Source of the DNA: an uncultured Opitutales bacterium
Lineage (GTDB): Bacteria; Verrucomicrobiota; Verrucomicrobiia; Opitutales; Intestinicryptomonadaceae
Assembly (NCBI GenBank): GCA_900547395.1
Contig: URGP01000001.1
Location: forward strand, 1 to 64,000
DNA: 64,000 nucleotides
Direction of reading: 5' to 3'
Position numbers and translations under genes: made by a program
Shown here: positions 28,603 through 38,033 of the stretch, in pieces
Position numbering within the stretch: the stretch's first letter is position 1
Layout: each line of letters begins with the position of its first letter
The notes under the pieces: model-generated
Told to the model about the DNA's origin: nothing
The model's database searches: none
Seen by the model: the letters and a program-made list of their open reading frames with translations, nothing else

Positions 28603-31600
28603 ATGTTTTTAAAGCAGGTCACAATAAACGGATTTAAAAGTTTTGCAGACAAAACCACAATGATTTTGCCCCAAGGCATAACGTGCATTGTGGGTCCGAA
28701 CGGCTGCGGCAAAAGCAACATCGTGGATTCCATAAGGTGGGTTTTGGGCGAGCAAAGTGCAAAGGCACTGCGTGGCGGAAAAATGCAGGACGTCATATTC
28801 CAAGGCACCGACAAGCGAAAGCCCCTCCAGCTATGCGAAGTAAGCCTCCTTTTCAGCGACTGCGAAAAACAGCTCGGAACAGCGTTAAACGAAGTTGAAA
28901 TCACCCGCAGGGTTTCGAGAGACGGGGGAAGCGAATACTACATAAACGGGAAATCCGCGCGCCTTAAAGACATACAGCACCTGTTTATGGATACGGGCAT
29001 TGGCAGAGTCTCGTATTCGTTTATGGTTCAGGGGCAAATCGACCAAATTCTATCGTCAAACCCGGGCGAAAGGCGTTCAATCTTTGAAGAGGCGGCGGGA
29101 ATAACAAAGTATAAGACACAGAGGCGCGAAGCATTAAACAAGCTTTCCTTGGTTGACCAAAACTTGGCGCGTGTAACCGACAGAATCGAAGAAATCGGAA
29201 GGCAAATCGGAACGCTCAAACGCCAAGCCTCAAAAGCTCTGCGCTACAAAAGGCTGAACCACCGCCTACGCCATCTTGACTTGGCAATAAACGCAAAAGC
29301 CTACGCAAGCCAAAATCAAAAGGTCTTGGAAGACGAAAGCGAGCTTGCAAAAATTTCAAAAGAATACGAAGAATTTGCCCTCGCACTGCGCGAAAAAGAA
29401 GAAGAGCTTGCAATGTTGCGCACGCGAAGGGCTGAGACAAACGCACGCCTTGAACAGCTCCGCGCAAACGCGGCGGAACTGCGCTCGGCAAAAGAGCAAA
29501 GCGAGCACGCCGCGGAATTTTCAGTACTTCGCAAAAAAGACCTGAGCGAACGCATTTTGCAGATAGCAAACGAGCTTGAAGCCCTCACGCAACAGTCGGA
29601 AGCCCTTGAAGGAAGGGCGCGCGGAGACGACGAGGTAAGGCAGATGCAGTTAAATTTGGTCTCCGGTTCGGACGAAACTTTCGCCATTCAAAACGCAGAG
29701 TTAAACCAAGTCGAAAACGACTTGAAGCAGGCGGAACTTGAACTTGAAAGAATCAAGCAGGACGTGTTGGTTGCAGAAGGCGGAATAACCCGCTTGCGTT
29801 CGAACTGCACGACGCTCGAAGTTGATTTGAAATCCTATCAGGTTCGCCACGCCGCAATATCCGATTCCCTCTTTCAAACGCGCGAAGAGATGCAGGTTTT
29901 GGGGCAAAGGGCGGAAGAGCTGAAATTCGCACTTGAAAACGCCTACGAACGCCTTGCGTCAAGCGAAAGCGACATTTTAAGCGCGAACCAAAAAGTCGAT
30001 GCCAAGCGTTCGAAATACCGCGAATGCCAAATTGAAATCCAAAACAAAGACAGAACTTTGGCGGGTAAAGCCGCGCGATTGAGCCTTCTAAACGACTTCA
30101 AAAACAGAATGGAAGGCTTCTCGGACGGCGTAAAAGCCATAATGCAGGGGAAAATTTCCGACATACTCGACCCGTCGCAGGCAAAAGTCATAAGCCAGAG
30201 CATCGAAGTCGAGGAAGGCTGGACTTCGGCGTTTGAAACATTGATGGGAAGTGCCATCGACGCAATTTCACTGAAAGACTCCTCCCTGCTTTCTCCCGTA
30301 ATTTCCGCAATCCGCGAACGGGGGCTTGGGAAAGCCTGCTTGCAAATAACAGCCGCCGCTCAATTCGGCGAACCGCCCGCCCTGCCCCAAAACATACGCA
30401 AGGCTTCGGATTTTGTCAGGGCGGAAACGGAAGAGCTTGACGCGCTTGCAAAAAACTTGGTCGCAAATTGCTATTTTTGCGAAGACATTTGCGACTTTGA
30501 AGCATTGGCAAAACAAAATCCGAATTTTAAGTTTGCCATGGCTGTCTCGCGGGCGGGAGACATAATGGACAGCCGCGGCATCGTTTACATTTCCAACAGC
30601 GCAAAAAAAGACACAGAATCAAGCTTCATTTTGCGAAACCGCGAAATCAAACGCCTAAACGAGGAAATAGCGTCCGACAACGCCGAGTTGACAGCCTTGC
30701 ACGAAAAGGCGATGGCAATCCAAGCCGACCTCGACGCCGCGGAAGCGTCCGTTGAGCAGGCAAAAATCTCCACCGCAGAATTGCGCCGCGAAATAGCTTC
30801 CATTGAAGCGCAAAGCAAGGCAATGGAAGCCACAATATCGGGAAAGCGCATTGAAATTGAAAAGCAGGAGCGCACCCTTTCCGAAATGGAAAACTCAAAA
30901 TTTGAAGCGCAGGACAAGCTGAATTTTGCAAAGAGCGAAATGGAAAAGGCGGAAGAGGCAATCGCAAGCGGACGCCAAAACGCCGCTGCCGCCGAACAAA
31001 AAATTTCAGAGCTTAGAATTTTGAAAGACCAAAAATTTTCCGCCCTGTCGGGCGCAAAGCTCGACTTGGCGGAAAAGAAATCGCGCCTCGAAAACTTAGA
31101 GCGCGGGCTTTCTGCAATCAGGGAACAGCAGCGAGAAACTTCGGAGCTTATCGAACGCCGCAAATCCGAGAAAAACTCCATCGAAGAGCAGATAAAAAAT
31201 ATCGATTCCGACGCGGAATCGGAAAAAACAAAGGCTCAAAAAATCGCCGAAGAACTGGAAAGCGCAATGCGCGTAATCGAGGAAAACCGAGCCTCTTTAA
31301 ACGAAAGCGAAATGCGCGTTGCGGAATTCGAGGAAACAATGAACCTTGAACGCACCCGCCAAAACTCCTTAGGCAGGACAAAAAACGAAATCGAAGTCCG
31401 CCTTGCAACGCTGAAATCGCGCCTAAGCTTCATCGTGGAGCGCATTTTGTCGGACTATGAAACAAACATCGCGTTTGTCGATTGGAAAAAAGAACTGTGG
31501 CTTGCCGACGAGGAATTTGAAGTCAAAATAAAATTAGACGAGCTTGAAGACGGCGAAATTGAGGCAAAACCAAAAGCAAAGCGCGGAGAGCCGACCCAGG

Positions 31601-32313
31601 AAGACTTCGACGCAATGGACAGCCTGAACTTCGACTTGTTTGAAAATGAAGTCAAAGACTTGCGCGACAAAATCTCATCTATGGGTTCGGTAAACTTGGT
31701 GGCAATCGAAGAGTACGCCGAACTTAAAGAACGCTACGACTTTTTAAACACGCAAAGCGAAGACCTCTGGAAATCCAAAAACGAATTGGTTGCGGCAATC
31801 GACGAAATTAACGCGACAAGCCAGCAGTTGTTCGCCCAGACATTCGAGCAAATCCGCAAGAACTTCGACTTTACATTCAAAAAAGTATTTGGCGGCGGCA
31901 CTGCCGATTTAAGATTGGTTGAAAGCGAAGACGTGCTCGATAGCGGCATTGAAATCGTAGCCCGCCCACCGGGAACGGTCTTAAAAAGCCTTTCGCTCCT
32001 TTCAGGCGGGCAAAGAACGATGACGGCGGTTTCGCTTTTGTTTGCGATTTACATGGTAAAGCCGAGTCCGTTCTGCGTCCTCGACGAGCTTGACGCCCCT
32101 CTTGACGACGCGAATACGGGCAGATACACCGACATACTGAAAGAATTTACGAAATACTCGCAGTTTCTGGTTATCTCGCACAGCAAAAAGACCGTATCCG
32201 CCGCCGACACAATCTACGGGGTTACGATGCAGGAACGCGGCGTTACAAAACTAATTTCAATGCGCTTCAAAGACGGCAACATCACTGAAAACAACGAAGC
32301 GCAAAACGCGTAA
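28603..32313 (+). CDS. smc: chromosome segregation protein SMC
   Basis: 1236 residues. N-terminal ATPase head with Walker A GPNGCGKSN (31-39), long coiled coil (about 165-500), hinge (about 500-660), returning coiled coil (about 660-1000), and C-terminal head with signature LSGGQ (1133-1137) and Walker B FCVLDE (about 1157-1162). An acidic insertion (LDELEDGEIEAKPKAKRGEP) sits near residue 980. It condenses and segregates chromosomes with ScpA/ScpB, which are not here. Ends at a strong terminator. Confidence 0.96.
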   Translation: MFLKQVTINGFKSFADKTTMILPQGITCIVGPNGCGKSNIVDSIRWVLGEQSAKALRGGKMQDVIFQGTDKRKPLQLCEVSLLFSDCEKQLGTALNEVEITRRVSRDGGSEYYINGKSARLKDIQHLFMDTGIGRVSYSFMVQGQIDQILSSNPGERRSIFEEAAGITKYKTQRREALNKLSLVDQNLARVTDRIEEIGRQIGTLKRQASKALRYKRLNHRLRHLDLAINAKAYASQNQKVLEDESELAKISKEYEEFALALREKEEELAMLRTRRAETNARLEQLRANAAELRSAKEQSEHAAEFSVLRKKDLSERILQIANELEALTQQSEALEGRARGDDEVRQMQLNLVSGSDETFAIQNAELNQVENDLKQAELELERIKQDVLVAEGGITRLRSNCTTLEVDLKSYQVRHAAISDSLFQTREEMQVLGQRAEELKFALENAYERLASSESDILSANQKVDAKRSKYRECQIEIQNKDRTLAGKAARLSLLNDFKNRMEGFSDGVKAIMQGKISDILDPSQAKVISQSIEVEEGWTSAFETLMGSAIDAISLKDSSLLSPVISAIRERGLGKACLQITAAAQFGEPPALPQNIRKASDFVRAETEELDALAKNLVANCYFCEDICDFEALAKQNPNFKFAMAVSRAGDIMDSRGIVYISNSAKKDTESSFILRNREIKRLNEEIASDNAELTALHEKAMAIQADLDAAEASVEQAKISTAELRREIASIEAQSKAMEATISGKRIEIEKQERTLSEMENSKFEAQDKLNFAKSEMEKAEEAIASGRQNAAAAEQKISELRILKDQKFSALSGAKLDLAEKKSRLENLERGLSAIREQQRETSELIERRKSEKNSIEEQIKNIDSDAESEKTKAQKIAEELESAMRVIEENRASLNESEMRVAEFEETMNLERTRQNSLGRTKNEIEVRLATLKSRLSFIVERILSDYETNIAFVDWKKELWLADEEFEVKIKLDELEDGEIEAKPKAKRGEPTQEDFDAMDSLNFDLFENEVKDLRDKISSMGSVNLVAIEEYAELKERYDFLNTQSEDLWKSKNELVAAIDEINATSQQLFAQTFEQIRKNFDFTFKKVFGGGTADLRLVESEDVLDSGIEIVARPPGTVLKSLSLLSGGQRTMTAVSLLFAIYMVKPSPFCVLDELDAPLDDANTGRYTDILKEFTKYSQFLVISHSKKTVSAADTIYGVTMQERGVTKLISMRFKDGNITENNEAQNA

Positions 32314-32320
32314 AAAAACA

Positions 32321-32354
32321 AAAATCGGACAAGAAAACCTTGTCCGATTTTTTT
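32321..32354. terminator. bidirectional terminator between smc and yicC
   Basis: AAAATCGGACAAG (32321-32333) / CTTGTCCGATTTT (32339-32351), a perfect 13-bp stem with a 5-base loop and T runs in both directions. Confidence 0.92.
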
Positions 32355-32422
32355 AACGGGTAGAGCAATAAACGGCTTGCCTTATTTGAATAAAAGAATG
32401 TTTTACAAAAAATATTTTAAAG

Positions 32423-33295
32423 CTACTCAACATTCTGAACTTGCTCTCTTATTCTCTCCAATTCGTTTTTAAATTCTATTGCAATTTTTGAGAGGGCAAG
32501 GTTATTTGCCTTGCTTGCAATCGTGTTTATTTCGCGCCCCATTTCCTGGCAGATGAAGTCCATCTTTCTTCCGTTGTTTTCCGAAGACGAAAGGCAGGTA
32601 AAAAACTGCGATATGTGGCTTTCAAGGCGGGTAATTTCCTCGCAAATGTCGCACTTGTCGGCAAAAATGGAAATCTCTTTCAAGACGCGCTCGTCCGCCA
32701 AGTCGAGTTCAAGACCCAAAGTTTTAAGCCTTGCCAAAAGGGCATCGCGGTAAAGCAAAACCGTGTTCTTTGAATTTTCCCTGATTTGCGACACAAAGTT
32801 TTTAAGCAAATTCAATCGGCTTTCAAAGTCTGCTTTTAGAGACTCGCCTTCGGTTTCGCGCATTGAGTTTATACTGTTTAAAGCCTCGGTTAGAGAAGGC
32901 TCTATTTTATCCCAGTACTCTTTCCAGTCGGAAGGCGCGGACTCTTCCTGCAATTCGCGGGAAACTTCAAGCAAAGTTTCTATCGTCGGCTTAAATTCGA
33001 CACCCAAAGCTTCGCAGCCGCTCTTTATTTTTTGCATGGCAGACTTCAGGCTTTCAACGTCGAAAATCGCGCTTTGTGAAGTTTTTTTTATGTTGAATTT
33101 GACGCCGACATACACCTTGCCGCGCGTGAAAAACTCTTTGACTTTCCTTGAAATCTGCAATTCAGCCCCCTGCCAATCGCGAGGAAGTGCGCAGGAAATT
33201 TCAAGCCCCTTTCTGTTTACCGAAGATATGTCTATTGACGCGTCCCAATCCGCCGCGCCCGTTGTGGCGCGCCCAAAACCTGTCATGCTTTTCAT
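32423..33295 (-). CDS. YicC/YloC family endoribonuclease
   Basis: 290 residues beginning MKSMTGFGRATTGAADWDAS, the fixed start of the YicC family, with SVNRKGLEISCALPRD and the C-terminal KMDFICQEMGREINTIASKANN block ending in an SKIAIEFKNELERIREQVQN helix. Family members are hexameric RNases implicated in stress RNA turnover. The start overlaps the stop of the exonuclease gene by 4 bp, so the two are translationally coupled. Confidence 0.93.
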   Translation of the reverse strand: MKSMTGFGRATTGAADWDASIDISSVNRKGLEISCALPRDWQGAELQISRKVKEFFTRGKVYVGVKFNIKKTSQSAIFDVESLKSAMQKIKSGCEALGVEFKPTIETLLEVSRELQEESAPSDWKEYWDKIEPSLTEALNSINSMRETEGESLKADFESRLNLLKNFVSQIRENSKNTVLLYRDALLARLKTLGLELDLADERVLKEISIFADKCDICEEITRLESHISQFFTCLSSSENNGRKMDFICQEMGREINTIASKANNLALSKIAIEFKNELERIREQVQNVE

Positions 33296-34170
33296 AAACT
33301 TATTTGATACTGCTGTTTTGCAAAATTTTTAAAAGATACAACCGACCTTTTCATCTCCATTTTTTCCAGAAATTTTATTACGCCGTCAAAATCGGGAAGA
33401 GATGTTGAAATTTCACCCAAATCATAGTCGGTTTTAAGGCGCACAAGATTTAGGTTTCGCGAAAGAAGCGCGGAGCTTTCCGCAACTATTTTTTGGAACT
33501 TTTCGGGCTTCAGCCAGCTTGCGCGTTTTACGATATTTTCAACCGAGCCGAAGTCCTTTATCCATTTTGCGGCAGTCTTGGGTCCAACACCGTCTATGCC
33601 CCTGATGTTGTCGGCATTGTCCCCCACCAACGCCAAAAAATCGGGAATTTGAGATGCCGAAACGCCGAATTTAAGGCGCACGCCGACAGTGTCGATTTCC
33701 CTCCAACCAAGAGACGATTTAAGAGGCGGAAGCAGCTGGCGTATCCCGGGGCGTATAAGCTGGGCGAAGTCTTTGTCCGCGCTTACGATTGAAATTTTCG
33801 AGCCTTTCGCAAAAAGAAGCTCCGCCGCGCTCGCAAGCAAGTCGTCTGCTTCGATGCCGTTTTGGGATTTCACGAAAAACCCCAAGAGAGAGCAAAGCTC
33901 GCGTATCGGCTCGATTTGCATACGCATGGCGTCAGGCATTGCATCGCGGTTCGCCTTGTATTCGGGATAAATTTCGCGGTGCCTTGCAGAGCCGCCTTGG
34001 TCGAAAAATATGGCTGTCGCATGCGGGACGTCCATTGAAGAAAGCTTTATTATCCCCGCAAAAAACGCGTGAAGCGCGCCTGTCGGAAAGCCGTCCGAAC
34101 GAGTCAATTCAGGCATTGCATAAAACGCCCGAAAGCACATATTATATCCGTCTATCAAAAAATAATCCAT
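33292..34170 (-). CDS. 5'-3' exonuclease / flap endonuclease (PolI N-domain type)
   Basis: 292-residue stand-alone FEN-like nuclease. Acidic metal-ligand motifs are in order: FLIDGYNMCFRAFYAMP at the N-terminus, AIFFDQGGSARHREIYPEYKANR, GIEADDLLAS, IVSADKDFAQLI, then the helix-hairpin-helix GDNADNIRGIDGVGPKTAAKWI near residue 180-205. It removes 5' flaps and RNA primers. Separate from a polymerase domain. First in a unit with yicC, divergent from the MBL hydrolase. Confidence 0.9.
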   Translation of the reverse strand: MDYFLIDGYNMCFRAFYAMPELTRSDGFPTGALHAFFAGIIKLSSMDVPHATAIFFDQGGSARHREIYPEYKANRDAMPDAMRMQIEPIRELCSLLGFFVKSQNGIEADDLLASAAELLFAKGSKISIVSADKDFAQLIRPGIRQLLPPLKSSLGWREIDTVGVRLKFGVSASQIPDFLALVGDNADNIRGIDGVGPKTAAKWIKDFGSVENIVKRASWLKPEKFQKIVAESSALLSRNLNLVRLKTDYDLGEISTSLPDFDGVIKFLEKMEMKRSVVSFKNFAKQQYQISL

Positions 34171-34230
34171 TTGTCTTTATACGGTTGCAATTATTTTGAG
34201 ATTTTACAATTTTTAAAGGCAAAAATTTTT

Positions 34231-35013
34231 ATGACAGACACTTTTTTTAAAATCATTGCAAGCTCAAGCCAAGGCAACTGCGCTTTCCTAAAAGCGAAAG
34301 ACACAAAGATATTGGTCGATGCGGGAATAAGCCCGAGAAGGATAAAAAATGCCCTGCATGAAATAAATCTGACTCTGGAAGAAATCGACGCGATTTTCAT
34401 AACCCACGAACATTCCGACCACTGCAAAGCCCTTTTAACGCTACCCGACATTGAAAATCTCACGGTTTTTGCAAGCGAAACGACATACGAAACGATAGCG
34501 TACAGGTACGAAAAAACTCAAAAGTTGAGATGGAAAGTTTTTTCGGCGGGGCAGAGTTTTACATTCAAAAACATAAAAGTATCCACTTGCGCAATGCCGC
34601 ACGACGCCAGCGAATGCGTGGCATACAAGTTCGACTTCAACCAAAAAAGCATTGCCTTCATAACCGACTTGGGAAAACCCACGATAAGCGCAAAAGAGCT
34701 TGCCAAATCCGCAAACGTCCTTGTTTTGGAAAGCAACTACTGCCCTGTTATGCTGCAAAATTCAAACCGCTCCGCGCATTTAAAACAGCGCATTTCAGGC
34801 TCGCACGGGCACCTTTCAAACGCGGACGCAATTTCCATTTTAAGCGAGCTCGACCCCGATTTTGTGGAACATATTTACTTGGGGCACGTTTCGAGGGAAT
34901 GCAACACTGTCGAGCACATAAAAGAGCTTATACAAGTTTTGCCGCAAAAGCTTCTAAGCAAAATCGAAGTCGTAAATCCGTTTGAAGCGGACTGCGCACC
35001 CTTTGCGCGTTAA
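34231..35013 (+). CDS. MBL-fold hydrolase, YycJ/WalJ-like
   Basis: About 260 residues. I start at 34231 (MTDTFFKIIASSSQGNCAFL); the 54 upstream codons overlap the promoter region of the exonuclease gene. Metallo-beta-lactamase fold with the metal motif THEHSDHC (HxHxDH) near residue 60, AMPHDASECVAYKF, DLGKPT, and SGSHGHLSNADA near residue 190, followed by LGHVSRECNT. YycJ-like proteins are thought to act as 5' exonucleases in cell wall stress or DNA repair in Firmicutes. It converges on queE with a 4-bp overlap of the stops. Confidence 0.85.
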   Translation: MTDTFFKIIASSSQGNCAFLKAKDTKILVDAGISPRRIKNALHEINLTLEEIDAIFITHEHSDHCKALLTLPDIENLTVFASETTYETIAYRYEKTQKLRWKVFSAGQSFTFKNIKVSTCAMPHDASECVAYKFDFNQKSIAFITDLGKPTISAKELAKSANVLVLESNYCPVMLQNSNRSAHLKQRISGSHGHLSNADAISILSELDPDFVEHIYLGHVSRECNTVEHIKELIQVLPQKLLSKIEVVNPFEADCAPFAR

Positions 35014-35621
35014 ATTGCGCCAAAACACTTGTGCAGTTGCCAGCCCGCGCGAAGTGGAGAGCCGTAAAGCTTCACCGTCTCGCAAATCGAGTTTAAAAGC
35101 TCCGCGTCGCGCGACTTTGAAAATTCGGGCGTTATGAAAACCGCCTTTTTGCCCCGCAAATAACCACCGAATTTTTCAAGATAAAGCGAGATTTCATCTT
35201 CGCTTGAAACTATGAATTTAAGCTCGTCGGCGGCTTCAAGATAGCTCTCGTGCGTATGGCTGTGGAGCTTGGGGCTTAGGGTAATCCAGTCCGCTTCAAT
35301 GTTTTTTGGCATATAGCCCGAAGTTTCAATATGGACTTTTATCCCCCTTTCGTGAAATGCGTCTATCAATTCTTGCAGGGGATGGATTGTAGGCTCGCCG
35401 CCCGTAATCACCGCAAAGTCGCATGAAGAAAGGGACGCCTCGTTTGCAATTTCATCGGAAGAAAGCGAAAGATTGGGCTTCCCCGTCCATGAGTTTTTGG
35501 TGTCGCACCACGGGCATTTTACGGGGCAGCCGAAAAGGCGCACAAAATACGCGCCTGCTCCCGCATACAGACCCTCGCCCTGAATTGAATAAAAAGTTTC
35601 GACTATCGGATAAACAGCCAT
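35010..35621 (-). CDS. queE: 7-carboxy-7-deazaguanine synthase
   Basis: 203-residue radical SAM enzyme converting 6-carboxytetrahydropterin to CDG in queuosine/7-deazaguanine synthesis. N-terminus ETFYSIQGEGLYAGAGAYFVRL is diagnostic, and the cluster cysteines are at 32, 36 and 39 (GCPVKCPWCD, CxxxCxxC). VITGGEPTIHPLQELI follows. No classical C-terminal extension. One bp after queD, on the same transcript. Confidence 0.94.
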   Translation of the reverse strand: MAVYPIVETFYSIQGEGLYAGAGAYFVRLFGCPVKCPWCDTKNSWTGKPNLSLSSDEIANEASLSSCDFAVITGGEPTIHPLQELIDAFHERGIKVHIETSGYMPKNIEADWITLSPKLHSHTHESYLEAADELKFIVSSEDEISLYLEKFGGYLRGKKAVFITPEFSKSRDAELLNSICETVKLYGSPLRAGWQLHKCFGAI

Positions 35622-35622
35622 T

Positions 35623-36060
35623 TTACGAATTTTTACCGTAAGCAGTTGCCGAATTTTTTTTGTCTTCGCTCACTTCAAGCTTGCAGACCCAAACCCTGCC
35701 GTTTGAGTTTTTACGAACAAGAGAATCGAAAACTTCCAAAAGATGCCGCGCAAGCCCCTCGCAAGAGCAGGAATCGACTTCGTAAACATTCCACGCTTCG
35801 GGGGCGGCTGAAACAAGCTTGTCTTTCAGCGGGTCGGAACTTGCCAAAACACAGGCGTGATCGAGATGCAAATCAATCCATTCCTTTAAAAATTTCAACT
35901 TTCCAAAATCGACCACAAAGCCATTTTCATCGAGGTTTTCACAGGCGAAAGTCACAAAAATATCCCAGTTGTGCCCGTGCACAAAAGAGCAATGCCCGTC
36001 ATGCAAGTGCTGGCGGTGGGCAAAGGGAATGTCGAAATATTTTTTCGTGCAGGTAATCAT
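35623..36060 (-). CDS. queD: 6-carboxytetrahydropterin synthase
   Basis: 145-residue QueD/PTPS. Zinc ligands are H15 (IPFAHRQHL), H28 and H30 (FVHGHNWD), with the catalytic cysteine at C24 (DGHCSF) and an LDH motif ([10 protein letters not shown]). It makes 6-carboxytetrahydropterin from dihydroneopterin triphosphate, the substrate of the next gene, queE. The start overlaps the stop of the M20 peptidase by 4 bp. Confidence 0.94.
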   Translation of the reverse strand: MITCTKKYFDIPFAHRQHLHDGHCSFVHGHNWDIFVTFACENLDENGFVVDFGKLKFLKEWIDLHLDHACVLASSDPLKDKLVSAAPEAWNVYEVDSCSCEGLARHLLEVFDSLVRKNSNGRVWVCKLEVSEDKKNSATAYGKNS

Positions 36061-37433
36061 TTTGAAATCCTTTCAAAAAGAGCTTCGTAATAATTTAACG
36101 CGCGCTCCATCATCGTCAAAGAAAAAGATTCGTTTGGCGCGTGCAAATTGTCAAGCGGTGAAAAAAGCCCCGTCATTACGCTGTCAAGCCCCGTTTCCTT
36201 TTTTAGAAGGCTAAGAAGAGGAATGCTTGCGCCCTCGCGCAAAAATATTGGGGGATTTCCGAAGTTTTGCTTTACGCAGTCTTCAACCGCCCCGAAGATT
36301 TTGCCGAGTTTTTCGGGGTACGGATTGGGCGCGCCCTCGCGGTTTGGCGGAATTACGCAGTAGGCGTCGCCAATGCCGTCGGGTTCTGAGACTTCCGCCA
36401 CAACGCCCTTCGGACAGCGTTCGATAATCGCCTTTTTCACAAGCTCGTAAATTTTGCGCCCGTTCTGGTCGGGGACAAGGCGGATTGAAATTTTGCAAAA
36501 CGCCTCGGAAGGAATTACCGACTTGTTGCCCTCGCCCTGATAGCCTCCGCCAATTCCCGTAAACTCCAATGCGGGCAAAAGCCTCAACGCTTCGGACGGC
36601 TTCAAATCGCCCTGCTTTATAAGCGAATTTACGCCGAGGCTTTCCATAATTTTTTCCTCGTTAAACGGATAGCGGGCAATGTCGCGTTTTTCCCAGTCGT
36701 AAATGGGCAAAACTTCGTCGTAAAAACCGTCTATGTCAACAAGCCCGTCTTTGTGCAGGCTTGCGCAGACTTCCGCCATTGCCTGAATCGGGTTTAGCAC
36801 CGCCCCGCCGAACATTCCCGAATGAATGTCGGAATTCGGACCCCTGAACTTGACGTCGAAAGCCAGAACGCCGCGCAATCCCGTTGTTATGACTATCTGC
36901 GAATCAGACGCGCTTGAAGTGTCGCTTAGCAAAATCGCGTCGTAAGAAGACAGCTTTTCCTTGCGGCTTTTTATAAATTCAGGCATTGAAGGGCTTGAAA
37001 TTTCCTCTTCCCCCTCAATCGTCAAGGCGATGTCAACAGGGGCTTCCGGATTTTTTTCAAGAAAACGCATAAGCCCGCCGAAAAGGCACATAAAAGGGCC
37101 TTTGTTGTCGGCAGAGCCCCTGCCCCAAAGCCTTCCGTTTTCGACGGCAGGCTCGAAAGGAGGCTTGTTCCATTTTTCAATCGGGTCGATGGGCTGCACG
37201 TCATAGTGCCCGTAGCAAAGAATGCGAATTTTGGCTGGAGTTTTTGAATTTCGCTCCGCCCAAATAATCGGATGCAAACTTGTTTTCACAAGCTCTGTTT
37301 CAAAACCCAAAGATGCGATTTTTTCAGAAAACACCCGCGCGCACCTCTCGACTTCCCCCGCATAATTTGCGTCGGCGGAAATGCTCGGTATTTTCAAAAG
37401 CTCCTGTACAAATTCCAATGGATTAAACGGCAT
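36057..37433 (-). CDS. M20 family dipeptidase
   Basis: About 458 residues from the start at 37433 ([19 protein letters not shown]); the upstream 35 codons look non-coding and overlap the DUF3568 gene. Di-zinc peptidase with YGHYDVQP (metal ligand H, near residue 81), [13 protein letters not shown] (bridging Asp), [11 protein letters not shown] (catalytic Glu) and a lid domain with [25 protein letters not shown]. Such enzymes cut dipeptides in the cytoplasm. First gene of a unit with queD-queE. Confidence 0.9.
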   Translation of the reverse strand: MPFNPLEFVQELLKIPSISADANYAGEVERCARVFSEKIASLGFETELVKTSLHPIIWAERNSKTPAKIRILCYGHYDVQPIDPIEKWNKPPFEPAVENGRLWGRGSADNKGPFMCLFGGLMRFLEKNPEAPVDIALTIEGEEEISSPSMPEFIKSRKEKLSSYDAILLSDTSSASDSQIVITTGLRGVLAFDVKFRGPNSDIHSGMFGGAVLNPIQAMAEVCASLHKDGLVDIDGFYDEVLPIYDWEKRDIARYPFNEEKIMESLGVNSLIKQGDLKPSEALRLLPALEFTGIGGGYQGEGNKSVIPSEAFCKISIRLVPDQNGRKIYELVKKAIIERCPKGVVAEVSEPDGIGDAYCVIPPNREGAPNPYPEKLGKIFGAVEDCVKQNFGNPPIFLREGASIPLLSLLKKETGLDSVMTGLFSPLDNLHAPNESFSLTMMERALNYYEALFERISK

Positions 37434-37449
37434 AAAAAAAACAGTTGAG

Positions 37450-37486
37450 GTTGAAAATAAAAGCGGATGCCGTATCGGACCCGCTT
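37450..37486 (-). terminator. probable terminator of the DUF3568-like gene
   Basis: AAGCGG (37461-37466) / CCGCTT (37481-37486), followed on the reverse strand by TTATTTT. Lies between the lipoprotein stop and the M20 start. Confidence 0.5.
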
Positions 37487-37513
37487 CAAGCCAAAAAGGA
37501 AATATCTCGCGGC

Positions 37514-37912
37514 TCAATACACGCCCGAATCGCGGCATTTGCTTGCAATCGCGTTAAATATGCTCTGGCAAACATAAAGCTCGGAATCGCTAACAGAAAC
37601 AGACACTTCAACCATGTTGTTGCCGATGTCCTTTATTGAGACGTCAACCCTTCTGTCGTCAGGCATGCGCGCGCGGATTTTGTTTTTCAGGGGGTTTTTG
37701 GTGATTTCGCCCGTGCGCATATAGCCGCGATCGTCCAAAGTCGCACTTGCGGCGGCAAAGACTTTTGCAACGCTGCCGTTGATTTTTCCAGTAAGCTCGC
37801 CCATTTGGTACACTGCCACGTTGCTTGCGGCAGATTCGACGTTAATCTGCGTCTTGCAGCCAAAAACCAAAAGCGAAGCCGAAATTGCGCTGAGTAAAAA
37901 AATCTTTTTCAT
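37514..37912 (-). CDS. DUF3568-like lipoprotein
   Basis: 132 residues with a lipoprotein signal (MKKIFLLSAISASLLVFGCK, lipobox LVFG-C19), so anchored to a membrane facing the periplasm. The mature part (YQMGELTGKINGSVAKVFAAASATLDDRGY...DDRRVDVSIKDIGNNMVEVSVSV) matches the pattern of DUF3568-type proteins of Gram-negative bacteria. Function unknown. Single gene. Confidence 0.7.
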   Translation of the reverse strand: MKKIFLLSAISASLLVFGCKTQINVESAASNVAVYQMGELTGKINGSVAKVFAAASATLDDRGYMRTGEITKNPLKNKIRARMPDDRRVDVSIKDIGNNMVEVSVSVSDSELYVCQSIFNAIASKCRDSGVY

Positions 37913-37991
37913 ACTTTTATAAGAATTTCAAAAAATTTTTTTATTGCAACTATTTTTTGGCGGGCGTCAAAAAAATATGATTTAAAACTGT

Positions 37992-38019
37992 TTGACCTTA
38001 CGCCAAAAAACGCCATAGT
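37992..38019 (+). promoter_or_regulatory. possible leuS promoter
   Basis: TTGACC (37992) and CATAGT (38014) with a 16-bp spacer, giving a start only about 8-10 bp before the leuS ATG. Confidence 0.4.
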
Positions 38020-38033
38020 TAAATTTTTACAAA